Origin: Peptoniphilus sp. ING2-D1G
Lineage (GTDB): Bacteria; Bacillota; Clostridia; Tissierellales; Peptoniphilaceae
Direction: 5' to 3'
NCBI GenBank assembly: GCA_000952975.1
Contig: LM997412.1
Span: 372,001 to 436,000, forward strand
Length of the DNA: 64,000 nucleotides
In this document: piece after piece, positions 55,272 to 63,107 of the stretch
Position numbering within the stretch: position 1 is the stretch's first letter
Layout: each line of letters opens with the position of its first letter
Program-made: the position numbers and the translations under genes
Notes under the pieces: generated by a model
What the model was told of the DNA's origin: nothing
The model's input: only the letters and a program-made list of their open reading frames with translations
Database searches by the model: none

Positions 55272-56261
55272 ATGCTCTACTTGGAAACAGGATCAACTGA
55301 TCCTTACTATAATTTAGCATTTGAAGATTATGTGCTGTCAAACAAAAGAGATGAAAATTATTTAATTCTTTGGCAAAATAAAAACACAATTGTAATAGGA
55401 AAAAATCAAAATCCAAGGGCTGAGATAAACTATGAATATTTAAAGGGTAAAGATGTCAAAATAGTTAGAAGAAAAACAGGTGGCGGAGCGGTTTATCATG
55501 ACTTGGGAAATTTAAACTATTCATTGATAGTAGAGGCCGATGATTCTGAAAACCTGATTTTTAAAAATTTTATGAAACCCATGCTTGATTGTTTGAAAAA
55601 TTTAGGATTAAAGGCAGAAATTTCAGGAAGAAACGACATAGTAATTGAGGGTAAAAAAGTATCAGGTACCGCACAAAGACTGTTGAAGGGACGACTTTTA
55701 AATCACGGAACTTTATTATTCAATTCGAATCTATTGGAAGTAGCTGATGCCTTAAATGTAGATCCAAAAAAATACAAATCAAAGGGTATAAATTCTGTTA
55801 AGTCCCGTGTAGGGAATATATCTGAGTTTCTAAAGGAAGAAATGACACTTAAAGAATTTTGGTTATACATAAGAAATTACTTTATTGAAAATTCATCCCA
55901 AATAATAGAACTTTCCAATAAGGAAAAAGAACAGATAAGAGAATTAGCAGATGAAAAGTACAGTGATTGGAATTGGAATTTCGGCAGTGCTCCAAAGTTT
56001 AACATTCACAATAAAAGATATTTTAAAATGGGAATATTGGAAATATATGCTGAAGTAGAAAAAAGCAGAATAAAAAATATAAAGTTTTTTGGAGATTATT
56101 TGGCTCTTGTGGATGATGCGGATCTGAGAAAAGAATTAGAAGGTGTTAAATTTCAAGAATATGAAGTAAGAAAAATTATTGAAAAATATGATGTAAAGTC
56201 AATTTTTGGATCTATTGAAATAGATCAAGTATTAGATACTATTTTTAACAGAACAGGATAA
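55272..56261 (+). CDS. lplA: Lipoate-protein ligase A
   Basis: Attaches free lipoate to lipoyl domains, here most likely to K43 of the AcoC protein. 329 residues: STDPYYNLAFEDYVL, VIGKNQNPRAEIN, the RRKTGGGAVYHDLGNLNYS motif and SGRNDIVIEGKKVSGTAQR. The C-terminal accessory domain is present. It lies 43 bp after lpd with GGGAG 8 bp before the ATG. Being in the operon suggests that the complex depends on scavenged lipoate. Confidence 0.94.
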   Translation: MLYLETGSTDPYYNLAFEDYVLSNKRDENYLILWQNKNTIVIGKNQNPRAEINYEYLKGKDVKIVRRKTGGGAVYHDLGNLNYSLIVEADDSENLIFKNFMKPMLDCLKNLGLKAEISGRNDIVIEGKKVSGTAQRLLKGRLLNHGTLLFNSNLLEVADALNVDPKKYKSKGINSVKSRVGNISEFLKEEMTLKEFWLYIRNYFIENSSQIIELSNKEKEQIRELADEKYSDWNWNFGSAPKFNIHNKRYFKMGILEIYAEVEKSRIKNIKFFGDYLALVDDADLRKELEGVKFQEYEVRKIIEKYDVKSIFGSIEIDQVLDTIFNRTG

Positions 56262-56314
56262 GAGATTTCTAAAATATTTATAGACTACTATTTAAAAAAG
56301 TTGTCTAAATTGTC

Positions 56315-56344
56315 GGGAGCCCGGGTTTCACCGGGTTCCTTTTT
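56315..56344 (+). terminator. Terminator of the aco operon
   Basis: GGAGCCCGG pairs with CCGGGTTCC (one G-U) and is followed by TTTTTAT, 53 bp after lplA. Confidence 0.88.
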
Positions 56345-56603
56345 ATATTCAATCAGTAATTTACTTTGCTTTTTTGTGTTGATTAAATTTTGATATATTT
56401 GCATTTTAAGTTTAATTTTTTGCAATGAATCCTATCGATATTTACATTTTACTAAGATAATTGTATTCTTTTGAAAAAGCAAATTATAAAAAATAAACTT
56501 TAAGAGTTTTCATTTTAATATCTTAACAACTGTGATATATTAAAAAAATATGAATGAAATATGAATGAAATAATGCTTTTATTTACTGAAGGAGAATTTT
56601 ATT
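56345..56603. other. AT-rich spacer with a short tandem repeat
   Basis: No gene is seen. AATATGAATGA is repeated twice in tandem at 56547-56568, just before the aminotransferase gene. No convincing promoter hexamers. Confidence 0.5.
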
Positions 56604-57767
56604 ATGATGAACACAAAACACATTGCAGGCAGGTATCAGAAACCTATTTCTACACCCATGGGAGATTCGGCGGGATTTTTAAGGATGTATCCTGATTTAA
56701 TTAATTTTTCCTTGGGAGATCCCGATGTGACAACTCCCGAGATAATAATAGATAATGCCTATAGGGATGCATTGGCGGGGCATACTCATTATACAGATTT
56801 TTACGGAGATCCGGAACTCATAAGAGAGATTTTGAAATTCTATAAAGAGGAATATAATTTTGACATAGAGTATGAGCAAGTAATGGTCACAACATCGGCT
56901 TGTCATGGAATGTGGTTAGTTCTTGAAGCTATTTGCGATCCGGAAGATGAAATAATAATTCCCACTCCGCACTTCACTCCCTATCCATATCAAGTTAAAC
57001 TCTGTGGAGGCAAACCTGTATTTCTTGAAACACATGAAGAAGACGGATTTCAAATTGATGTGGACAATCTTGAAAAAGCGATCACTAAGAAAACAAAGGC
57101 TGTAATAATCAATACTCCCAATAACCCCACAGGAGCATGTCTTAACAGAGAAAAGTTAATTGAAATTGGAAAACTCGCAGAAAAATACGATATATTGATA
57201 ATTGCAGATGATATTTACACAATTTACAGCTATGCGGAACCCTTTGTCCCCATAGGTACACTTGAGTCTTTCTTTGACAGGACTATAACTCTTCGTTCCT
57301 TTTCAAAGGATTATGCAATGACCGGTTGGAGGCTTGGATATGTCGTGGCTCCGAAAAATCTGGTAAAGGTGATTAAAGAAATAAACGAAAACAATGTATT
57401 TACTGCACCCTCCGTATCCCAAAGAGCAGGCATTGCAGCTCTTAGAAACAGAAAAAGGGTTCAGCCATCCCTTGTAGAAGAATTTAAAAAGAGAACTTTT
57501 CACGCCTATGATAGGTTAAAAAAACTTAAAAATGTAAAAATTTCCGAGCCTAAGGGAACTTTTTATTTATTTCCAAACATAAAAGCTACAGGACTGTCTT
57601 CGGATGAAATTGCGGAAGTGCTTTTAAAGGAAGCTCAAGTTCTGATTCTTCAAGGTAATGCCTTCGGAGCTGCCGGAGAAGGTTATATAAGAATTGCTGT
57701 AACGGTTGATTCGGATATGATAGACACAGCTTTTGACAGAATAGAAAAATTAAAATATTTCAGATGA
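56604..57767 (+). CDS. Class I/II PLP-dependent aminotransferase
   Basis: Fold-type I aminotransferase of 387 residues. DFYGDPELIREIL, TPHFTPYPYQV, NTPNNPTGACLNREKL, ADDIYTIYSY and the PLP lysine in SFSKDYAMTGWRLGY identify it; the C-terminal arginine for the alpha-carboxylate is in GYIRIAV. It resembles aspartate/aromatic aminotransferase-like enzymes (AspC/PatA group) but the amino donor cannot be assigned. GAAGGAG precedes the ATG. Monocistronic. Confidence 0.88.
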   Translation: MMNTKHIAGRYQKPISTPMGDSAGFLRMYPDLINFSLGDPDVTTPEIIIDNAYRDALAGHTHYTDFYGDPELIREILKFYKEEYNFDIEYEQVMVTTSACHGMWLVLEAICDPEDEIIIPTPHFTPYPYQVKLCGGKPVFLETHEEDGFQIDVDNLEKAITKKTKAVIINTPNNPTGACLNREKLIEIGKLAEKYDILIIADDIYTIYSYAEPFVPIGTLESFFDRTITLRSFSKDYAMTGWRLGYVVAPKNLVKVIKEINENNVFTAPSVSQRAGIAALRNRKRVQPSLVEEFKKRTFHAYDRLKKLKNVKISEPKGTFYLFPNIKATGLSSDEIAEVLLKEAQVLILQGNAFGAAGEGYIRIAVTVDSDMIDTAFDRIEKLKYFR

Positions 57768-57876
57768 TTTATTTACACGATGAAAACACGTTGAAGCCCC
57801 AGTACAAACAATTTAAACTCCGTCCCGAAATTCTATAAGAGATTCTTTAAGTTTAATATCCAAAAGGAGCAATAAC

Positions 57877-58125
57877 ATGAAAAATCCAAGATTTTTAAGA
57901 ACAATAATGTATGCAATGATAATCTTCGGATATATTATTGTAGGTGTATCAGGTATAGTATATGGGATAGAACAAATTCACCCACTATTCATAGCTGGTA
58001 TAATTTTGACACTAATTGTTGTTGTATTTGGAGCTGTTCTTGTTAGATGTCCATCCTGTCATAAAGCCTTACTATTGAAAGGGCAATTAGGAGATTATTG
58101 TCCAAATTGTGGCGAGAAGATATAA
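57877..58125 (+). CDS. Small membrane protein with C-terminal zinc ribbon
   Basis: An 82-residue protein with two membrane helices (about 9-30 and 35-57) and a C-terminal zinc-ribbon motif: CPSCHKALLL then CPNCGEKI. The Cys pairs are spaced as in rubredoxin-like zinc knuckles. Function unknown. AAAAGGAG 7 bp before the ATG makes translation likely. It begins the less conserved stretch that runs to about 60 kb. Confidence 0.75.
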   Translation: MKNPRFLRTIMYAMIIFGYIIVGVSGIVYGIEQIHPLFIAGIILTLIVVVFGAVLVRCPSCHKALLLKGQLGDYCPNCGEKI

Positions 58126-58268
58126 GGTCGACGAATCTGATAGCGGCTTGCAAAGTAGAGAGTGGTAAGCGAGACCAAAGGTCCCTCTCATCTCTGTTGT
58201 TATTCTGATGGTTAGAAATTGAAATATGTTATAGCAATTTAACATTAAATACGAAAAGGGTGAAAAAC
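58126..58268. other. Non-coding spacer
   Basis: No gene recognised. AGAGAGTGGTAAGCGAGACC and CCCTCTCATCTCT could fold on each other imperfectly, but no known RNA family fits. Confidence 0.35.
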
Positions 58269-58379
58269 ATGAAACAAATTTTAAATGTACTTGCTGAAAT
58301 GTCTAATGAGACCAAAGCATTTTTAATTATTGGCGGGGTTATTTTAGGTTTTGTTGGTTATTATTTAACTACCATTTAA
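58269..58379 (+). CDS. 36-residue single-helix membrane peptide
   Basis: Short open frame with a good ribosome-binding site (AAGGGTGAAAAAC before the ATG). The peptide has a polar N-terminus (MKQILNVLAEMSNETK) and a hydrophobic helix (AFLIIGGVILGFVGYYL). Size and layout resemble small membrane stress proteins or type I toxins, but no antisense RNA was identified and no family is recognised. It follows the zinc-ribbon gene by 143 bp. Confidence 0.5.
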   Translation: MKQILNVLAEMSNETKAFLIIGGVILGFVGYYLTTI

Positions 58380-58522
58380 TCTCTAAATTAATTTTGATTG
58401 GTAGATGTTACATAATACTATTAATTAATATTAATTAAAATTCATTCCTGTAATGTTTGTAGTTTTTTTATTCATAGTGTAAAATCTTTTGTGTAAACAT
58501 CCATAGACCAAGATATAGAAAA

Positions 58523-58659
58523 AGAGGTCCCTTTCTTGTAAAATTTTGTTAACGAGACAAAAACCTCATGTAGTCGAAGCCAATAAAGAAATGAATGAAG
58601 ATAGTGCAAGAAAAATGATGATGGAATTTTTCCCAACTCTAAAAAGATGGAAGGAGTAA
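58523..58659 (+). pseudogene. Possible 3' remnant of an unidentified gene
   Basis: A frame without a start codon is open from about 58523 to TAA at 58657. The end reads HVVEANKEMNEDSARKMM and then MEFFPTLKRWKE, with normal coding character and a Glu/Lys-rich helical pattern. Only a 22-codon ATG frame from 58592 could be translated. I interpret it as a truncated gene end; the parent family is not recognised. Confidence 0.3.
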
Positions 58660-58665
58660 AATATT

Positions 58666-59208
58666 ATGCCAAGACCAACGACAAAAAATGATTTAATGGC
58701 TGCTGCTAAAGAAAACTATGAAAAGTTAAATTTATTTATCTCAAAGATGACCGAGGAAGAGCTAAATACACCCTTTGATTTCTCAAAAGATGAAAAGAAA
58801 AAAGAAGCCCATTGGAAAAGAGATAAGAATCTAAGAGATGTTTTAATCCATCTCTATGAATGGCATCAGCTTGTTTTGAATTGGGTAGATTCCAATCAAA
58901 AGGGAGAAGAAAAACCGTTTTTGCCTGAACCATATAACTGGAAAACTTATGGAGATATGAATGTAGAATTTTGGAAGAAACATCAAAATACTTCTCTTGA
59001 AGATGCAACTAAAATGTTTCATAAATCCCACAGAGATGTTTTAGAATTGGCTGAAAAATTTACAAGTGAAGAATTGTTTTCCAAAGGTGTCTATAAGTGG
59101 ACTGTGGGTAGTACACTGGGTTCCTATTTTGTAAGTGCCACTGCAAGCCATTATGACTGGGCTATAAAAAAGTTAAAAGCTCATCAGAAAAATTGTAAAT
59201 TAAAATAG
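58666..59208 (+). CDS. ClbS/DfsB-family four-helix-bundle protein
   Basis: 180-residue protein of the ClbS/DfsB (DUF1706, DinB-like) family. Supporting segments: MPRPTTKNDLMAAAKENYEKL at the N-terminus, RDKNLRDVLIHLYEWHQLVLNW with the conserved His residues, PFLPEPYNWKTYGDMN and the C-terminal TASHYDWAIKKLKAH. ClbS is a colibactin self-protection cyclopropane hydrolase; most family members are uncharacterised and no colibactin genes are here. GAAGGAG 8 bp before the ATG. Flanked by decayed sequence on both sides. Confidence 0.85.
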   Translation: MPRPTTKNDLMAAAKENYEKLNLFISKMTEEELNTPFDFSKDEKKKEAHWKRDKNLRDVLIHLYEWHQLVLNWVDSNQKGEEKPFLPEPYNWKTYGDMNVEFWKKHQNTSLEDATKMFHKSHRDVLELAEKFTSEELFSKGVYKWTVGSTLGSYFVSATASHYDWAIKKLKAHQKNCKLK

Positions 59209-59229
59209 TTGGGATGGGATGGTAAAGCG

Positions 59230-59423
59230 CATTTTAAAAAGGTAAAAGGAATACTACCTTCAAAAAATGCAATGAATTTGTTCAGAGGCTGCACTCATGG
59301 ATGTATTTACATCGATTCAAGAATTAAATGCTAACAGCGAACCATAAATTTGAAGATGTAGAAGTAAAGGAAAATGGCATTTTCCTCTTGGAGGAAAGCC
59401 TAAAACGAAAGCGAAAAATTTGA
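59230..59423 (+). pseudogene. Decayed spore-photolyase-like radical SAM gene fragment
   Basis: Two frames carry pieces of a SPL-family radical SAM protein. From 59230: GILPSKNAMNLFRGCTHGCI-YIDSR and a stop at 59331-59333; intact relatives read about MNLYRGCTHGCIYCDSR, so the third cluster cysteine is replaced by Ile. In another frame, near 59343-59423, HKFEDVEVKENG and then LLEESLKRKRKI match the next part (FDDVEVK, LLE...KRKK), ending in TGA. The catalytic barrel beyond this is missing. Cysteine loss, frameshift and truncation show a dead gene. Family assignment is from memory of the conserved motif. Confidence 0.7.
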
Positions 59424-59766
59424 ACGAAAACTTAGTTTACACTCTCATTACATTTAAAAGATTGGTTGTATGGCAATAGATACTATTTAAAATCATGTAC
59501 GGTTTGGAATTATTTCTAAATAGACTTGAGCTTAATAAGATTAGCTCATAAAATAGAATTAGATTAAATTCTAAATAGAAGATGGGATACTTACTATTAA
59601 TTTGTTTGACTTTTTATTAGATAGAGATTTCTTAGATTTATAATGATTAAGTCGACTTTTTATCAACAGGAAATAGATAAATTTTCGAGAACGTACAAAT
59701 CGAAAAAATCAAAATGTTATCCATACTGACCACTCGAGCCAGGCGGTTATTGTAATATAAGCATGA
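59424..59766. other. Non-coding, probably decayed sequence
   Basis: No intact frame or known RNA. A weak inverted repeat GAGCT...AGCTC occurs at 59527-59546. A frame near 59712-59757 reads NVIHTDHSSQAVIVI, faintly like the HSDxGSQY motif of IS3-family transposases; too short to assign. Confidence 0.35.
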
Positions 59767-59807
59767 AAAAACCCTTCTAAATCCTTTGCGGAAAAAGAAG
59801 GGTTTTT
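59767..59807. terminator. Terminator of the glutaredoxin-like genes
   Basis: AAAACCCTTCT pairs with AGAAGGGTTTT around a 17-nt loop, with T-runs on both strands. It lies 7 bp from the end of the minus-strand gene. Confidence 0.82.
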
Positions 59808-59813
59808 ATCTCG

Positions 59814-60050
59814 CTATTTACTTGTACTTAAATATTCGATTATATCATCGGATTCATACATTATTTTGTCTCCGATTTTAAGGGCGGGCACTTGTCTTTT
59901 GCCACCTAAATGAATTAATTCTTTTTCCTTCGCTTCATCTTTGTTAATATCTCTAAGTTCAATTCCTTCGATTTTATTTTCATCAATAAATTTCAAGACT
60001 TTTTGACAAAAGGGACACTCGGGAAAGAAAAATAAATTTAAATTTTGCAT
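59814..60050 (-). CDS. Glutaredoxin-like protein, copy 2
   Basis: 78-residue thioredoxin-fold protein with the dithiol active site CPFC (FFFPECPFCQKV), the cis-proline region KRQVPALKIG and the C-terminal SDDIIEYL helix. About half of its residues match the adjacent copy. The frame extends two codons upstream to a GTG inside the GAGGTG site; the ATG at 60050 is chosen. It probably reduces disulfides or handles thiol adducts; the electron donor is unknown. Confidence 0.85.
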   Translation of the reverse strand: MQNLNLFFFPECPFCQKVLKFIDENKIEGIELRDINKDEAKEKELIHLGGKRQVPALKIGDKIMYESDDIIEYLSTSK

Positions 60051-60064
60051 AAACACCTCAAAAA

Positions 60065-60301
60065 TTATTCTCTATTTCCTAAAAAATCAATTATGTCATC
60101 TGACTCATACATGATTTTATTGCCTAAATCCAAAGCGGGCACTTGTTTTTTACCGCCTTTTTCCACAAGAACATCTCTTGCATCGGAATTAAAATCGATA
60201 TTTGTAATTTCTATTCCTTCTATATTATTTTTCTTAATAAATCTTTCTACTTTTTTGCAGAAAGGGCATACCGTGGAAACATAAAGTTTTAAATTATCCA
60301 T
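60065..60301 (-). CDS. Glutaredoxin-like protein, copy 1
   Basis: 78-residue protein, first gene of the minus-strand pair. Active site STVCPFCKKV, cis-Pro segment KKQVPALDLGNKIMYESDDI and C-terminal helix DFLGN. Same length as its neighbour and shares KxQVPAL, KIMYESDDII and the IEGIE stretch, so the pair arose by tandem duplication. GAGGTGATTTA precedes the ATG. The 14-bp gap suggests one transcript. Confidence 0.87.
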   Translation of the reverse strand: MDNLKLYVSTVCPFCKKVERFIKKNNIEGIEITNIDFNSDARDVLVEKGGKKQVPALDLGNKIMYESDDIIDFLGNRE

Positions 60302-60374
60302 TAAATCACCTCATTTGTTATTTATTTACCCCTGAGATAATTCTTCAATCATTTAAAAATCATGGTGTATTTGA

Positions 60375-60380
60375 TATAAT
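60375..60380 (+). promoter_or_regulatory. Possible -10 element for the 60.4-64 kb operon
   Basis: Perfect TATAAT 25 bp before the ATG at 60406. The -35 region (TTTAAA, 17 bp upstream) is poor. Confidence 0.4.
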
Positions 60381-60405
60381 AGCTTAAGTATGGAGGTGGA
60401 GATAT

Positions 60406-60792
60406 ATGAACCAATTTGATGATATTGCAGAAGATTTAAAAAATATAAAAGATAATTTGAGCAAGATTTCAAATATCATAAAGGAGAATACAAATGAAAT
60501 AAAATTTCAAACTCAAGTGAGATTTGAAATTTCAAAGGAAACCAGAAAACTGCAAAAATTATATGAAGATTTGGGTCAGCAGGTCTACGATCTTTTAAAG
60601 AAAGATGGATTAAAAGATTATGATTTCAGCGAATACGTAAAGAAAATAGACATTTCCATAGCGAGAATAGAATCCTTGAAAACCAAACTTGAAAGGCAAA
60701 ACAATAACGATGATTTAGAAGATATTCAAAAAGAAGTCGAAGTCAAAGAAGAAGAGATATTGTATGTGGACGAAGAGGATTTGAAGGAATGA
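60406..60792 (+). CDS. Coiled-coil protein, function unknown
   Basis: 128-residue soluble protein that is almost all charged and helical. Heptad-like hydrophobic spacing runs through LKNIKDNLSKISNIIKENT and again ARIESLKTKLERQ, predicting a coiled coil. The C-terminus is very acidic (EEEILYVDEEDLKE). No catalytic motif or membrane segment. GGAGGTGG 7 bp before the ATG, and ATGA overlap with the hydrolase gene. Possible scaffold or division-linked role is only a guess from the cell-wall neighbours. Confidence 0.75.
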   Translation: MNQFDDIAEDLKNIKDNLSKISNIIKENTNEIKFQTQVRFEISKETRKLQKLYEDLGQQVYDLLKKDGLKDYDFSEYVKKIDISIARIESLKTKLERQNNNDDLEDIQKEVEVKEEEILYVDEEDLKE

Positions 60793-61556
60793 ATAAAGAA
60801 TATATTGATATTTTGAAAACCAAGATATCTTATGTGAAAGAGGGAGCAGGAAATCCTGTGGTAATTCTTCACGGTTGGGGAGCCAGTATTGAAACCATAG
60901 CGCCCATAATCAATATATTAAAGGATGATTTTCAAGTTTATGCCTATGATGCCCCGGGTTTTGGCGACAGTGATGATCCTGAGGAAGTATTATCCACCTA
61001 TGACTATTGTGAATATCTAAGGGCGTTTTTAGAGAAGATGAACTTGGATAGAGCTGTTTTTATAGGACATTCCTTCGGTGGGAAAACCCTCAGTATTTTT
61101 GCGGCGAAATATCCCGAAAAGGTTGAAAAGCTGATCTTAATTGATGCTTCTGGAGTAAAACCCAGGAGAAAATTGCACTATTATCTGAAGGTATATTCTT
61201 TTAAGTTTTTAAAGTTTTTATATTTAAAATTAAATTTTTCAAAAAACAAAGATGAGAGATTGGAATCTTTTTACAGAAAATTCGGTTCCGACGATTATAA
61301 ACAGGCACAGGGAATTATGCGAAAAACCTTTGTTAAGGTTGTAAATGAAAATACCGACGTCCATTTTAAAGACATCAAAACCCCAACATTGCTGGTATGG
61401 GGAGAAAAGGACGAAGATACGCCCTTATATATGGCTGAGGTATTTGAAAAAAACATCGAAGATAGCGGTCTTGTAATTTTGAAAAATGCAGGACATTACA
61501 GTTATTTAGATGATTATTATACATTTCAAGCTGTTTTAAAATCTTTTTTAGGTTAG
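60789..61556 (+). CDS. Alpha/beta hydrolase
   Basis: 255-residue alpha/beta-hydrolase-fold enzyme. The oxyanion segment is VVILHGWGAS, the nucleophile elbow GHSFGGKT, the acid in WGEKDEDTP and the catalytic histidine in NAGHYSYLDD, so the triad is complete. A basic cap insertion lies at about 130-170. Substrate unknown. Overlaps the coiled-coil gene (ATGA) and is followed 9 bp later by the MurF-like gene. Confidence 0.85.
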   Translation: MNKEYIDILKTKISYVKEGAGNPVVILHGWGASIETIAPIINILKDDFQVYAYDAPGFGDSDDPEEVLSTYDYCEYLRAFLEKMNLDRAVFIGHSFGGKTLSIFAAKYPEKVEKLILIDASGVKPRRKLHYYLKVYSFKFLKFLYLKLNFSKNKDERLESFYRKFGSDDYKQAQGIMRKTFVKVVNENTDVHFKDIKTPTLLVWGEKDEDTPLYMAEVFEKNIEDSGLVILKNAGHYSYLDDYYTFQAVLKSFLG

Positions 61557-61565
61557 GAGTAGGGT

Positions 61566-63098
61566 ATGTTTTTTTATATATTTGCAGCTGTTCTTGGATA
61601 TATAGCTTTTTTGATGTATTCAAACAGAATTGAATATCCTCTGAATATGTTGCAACTTTCAGAGTACAAAAACGATAAATATTGTGAGTGGATTGAAAAA
61701 AATTCAGAAAAAGTAAATAGATTGAATTATTATGATAAGGCAGAAGAAAAATCACCGCTTGTATGGACGGACAGAGTCAAGCGGTTGAAGAAAAAACACG
61801 ATTTTGTCAATATCTTGTTTATAGTTGTGGCAATAATTATTTCAAGCATCATATATAATGTGGCAAATCCTAAAATTCTTGGTCTTGTAGTACTGGTGAT
61901 TTTGTATTTTATAATATATTTTTTCCAATACAGGGTGCTTATTATTTCGAACAGTCTTGCAAAAGCCAAAGAAGATGAGATAAATCATGGATTTTATGTA
62001 GAGGCTCAAGAAAAAATAAGAAGATTAAAAAGAGAAAATAATTTAAAGGTTTTGGGAATTACGGGCTCCTTTGGAAAGACCTCGGTAAAATTCATATCAA
62101 ACACGGTTTTATCTGAGACTTTAAGAGTTAAAAACACTCCCTCATCTTATAATACTCCCATGGGACTTTCAAAGGTCATCAATAATGAGCTGGAGGCGGA
62201 TAAGGAGGTTTTTATAGCGGAGTTGGGAGCATATAAACCGGGAGAAATAAAAGAAGTTGCAGACCTTGTTCAACCCGATATCGGCATAATTACGGCCATA
62301 GGTCCGACACATATGCAGATGTATAAGACTATTGAAAACATAATGAAGACGAAGTATGAATTGATTGAAGCACTACCTGAAGATGGAACCGCAATATTTA
62401 ATTATGACAACGAATACGTAAAAAAGCTATCTGATAGGACTGAACTTAAAAAGATAAATTACGGAATTGAAGATATAGAGCTTTTGGATGTTTATGCGAA
62501 AGATATAGAAGTAAGTACTGAAGGATCCAAGTTTGTTTTGGGCATCAAAGGACTGGGAGAAATTCAATGTGGCAGTATTTTGCTGGGAGTACACAATATC
62601 TCCAATTTGCTTGCTGCAGCATCCGTCGCCTATGTACTGGGCATGAACTTGGAGGAAATTTCAACGGGCATAGGCAAAGTTGAAGCCGTTGAACATAGAC
62701 TCAACCTTATAAATCCGGGAACGGGAGTGCTTGTAATAGATGATGCCTTTAATTCAAATCCCGTGGGATTCAGAGCGGCACTTGATGTGTTGAAGGATTT
62801 TAAGGGTTACAGAAAATTCATCGTGACGCCGGGAATGGTGGAGCTTGGAGATATGGAAGAAGATGAAAACTACAAGGTTGGTGCGGAAATTGCGAAATCT
62901 GCCGATCACGTGCTTTTAGTGGGAAAAAAGAGAACCATGCCCATATATAGAGGACTTGAAGATGCTAATTACAATATGCAAAATGTATATCAATTGAAGA
63001 ATTTAAAAGAAACGACACAATTACTTGCAAAAATGAACAGAAAGGGAGATGTAATTTTGTTTGAAAATGATCTTCCCGACAGTTACAGTGAAAATTAG
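61566..63098 (+). CDS. Membrane-anchored MurF-like ligase
   Basis: 510-residue Mur-ligase-family protein. The C-terminal 350 residues look like MurF (UDP-MurNAc-tripeptide:D-Ala-D-Ala ligase): ATP loop GITGSFGKTSVK, NTPSSYNTPMGLSKV, IAELGAYKPGEI, GPTHMQMYKTIENI and VIDDAFNSNPVGFRAALDVL. The usual N-terminal uridine-binding domain is replaced by about 155 residues with three membrane helices (1-20, then two in 78-125). It either completes the pentapeptide at the membrane or ligates a different acceptor. It directly precedes ddl, which makes the D-Ala-D-Ala substrate, supporting a MurF role. Confidence 0.8.
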   Translation: MFFYIFAAVLGYIAFLMYSNRIEYPLNMLQLSEYKNDKYCEWIEKNSEKVNRLNYYDKAEEKSPLVWTDRVKRLKKKHDFVNILFIVVAIIISSIIYNVANPKILGLVVLVILYFIIYFFQYRVLIISNSLAKAKEDEINHGFYVEAQEKIRRLKRENNLKVLGITGSFGKTSVKFISNTVLSETLRVKNTPSSYNTPMGLSKVINNELEADKEVFIAELGAYKPGEIKEVADLVQPDIGIITAIGPTHMQMYKTIENIMKTKYELIEALPEDGTAIFNYDNEYVKKLSDRTELKKINYGIEDIELLDVYAKDIEVSTEGSKFVLGIKGLGEIQCGSILLGVHNISNLLAAASVAYVLGMNLEEISTGIGKVEAVEHRLNLINPGTGVLVIDDAFNSNPVGFRAALDVLKDFKGYRKFIVTPGMVELGDMEEDENYKVGAEIAKSADHVLLVGKKRTMPIYRGLEDANYNMQNVYQLKNLKETTQLLAKMNRKGDVILFENDLPDSYSEN

Positions 63099-63107
63099 GG
63101 GGAAAAA

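Noticed and set aside
56547..56568. Tandem repeat of AATATGAATGA as a possible operator or CRISPR-like repeat
   Set aside because: Only two 11-bp units without spacers, in AT-rich DNA where this can arise by slippage.
58126..58268. Riboswitch or T-box before the small membrane peptide
   Set aside because: No T-box sequence, no conserved riboswitch core and no terminator hairpin were found.
59700..59760. Possible IS3-type transposase remnant (HTDHSSQA)
   Set aside because: Only about 15 codons resemble the HSDxGSQY motif and there are no terminal repeats or other transposase pieces.
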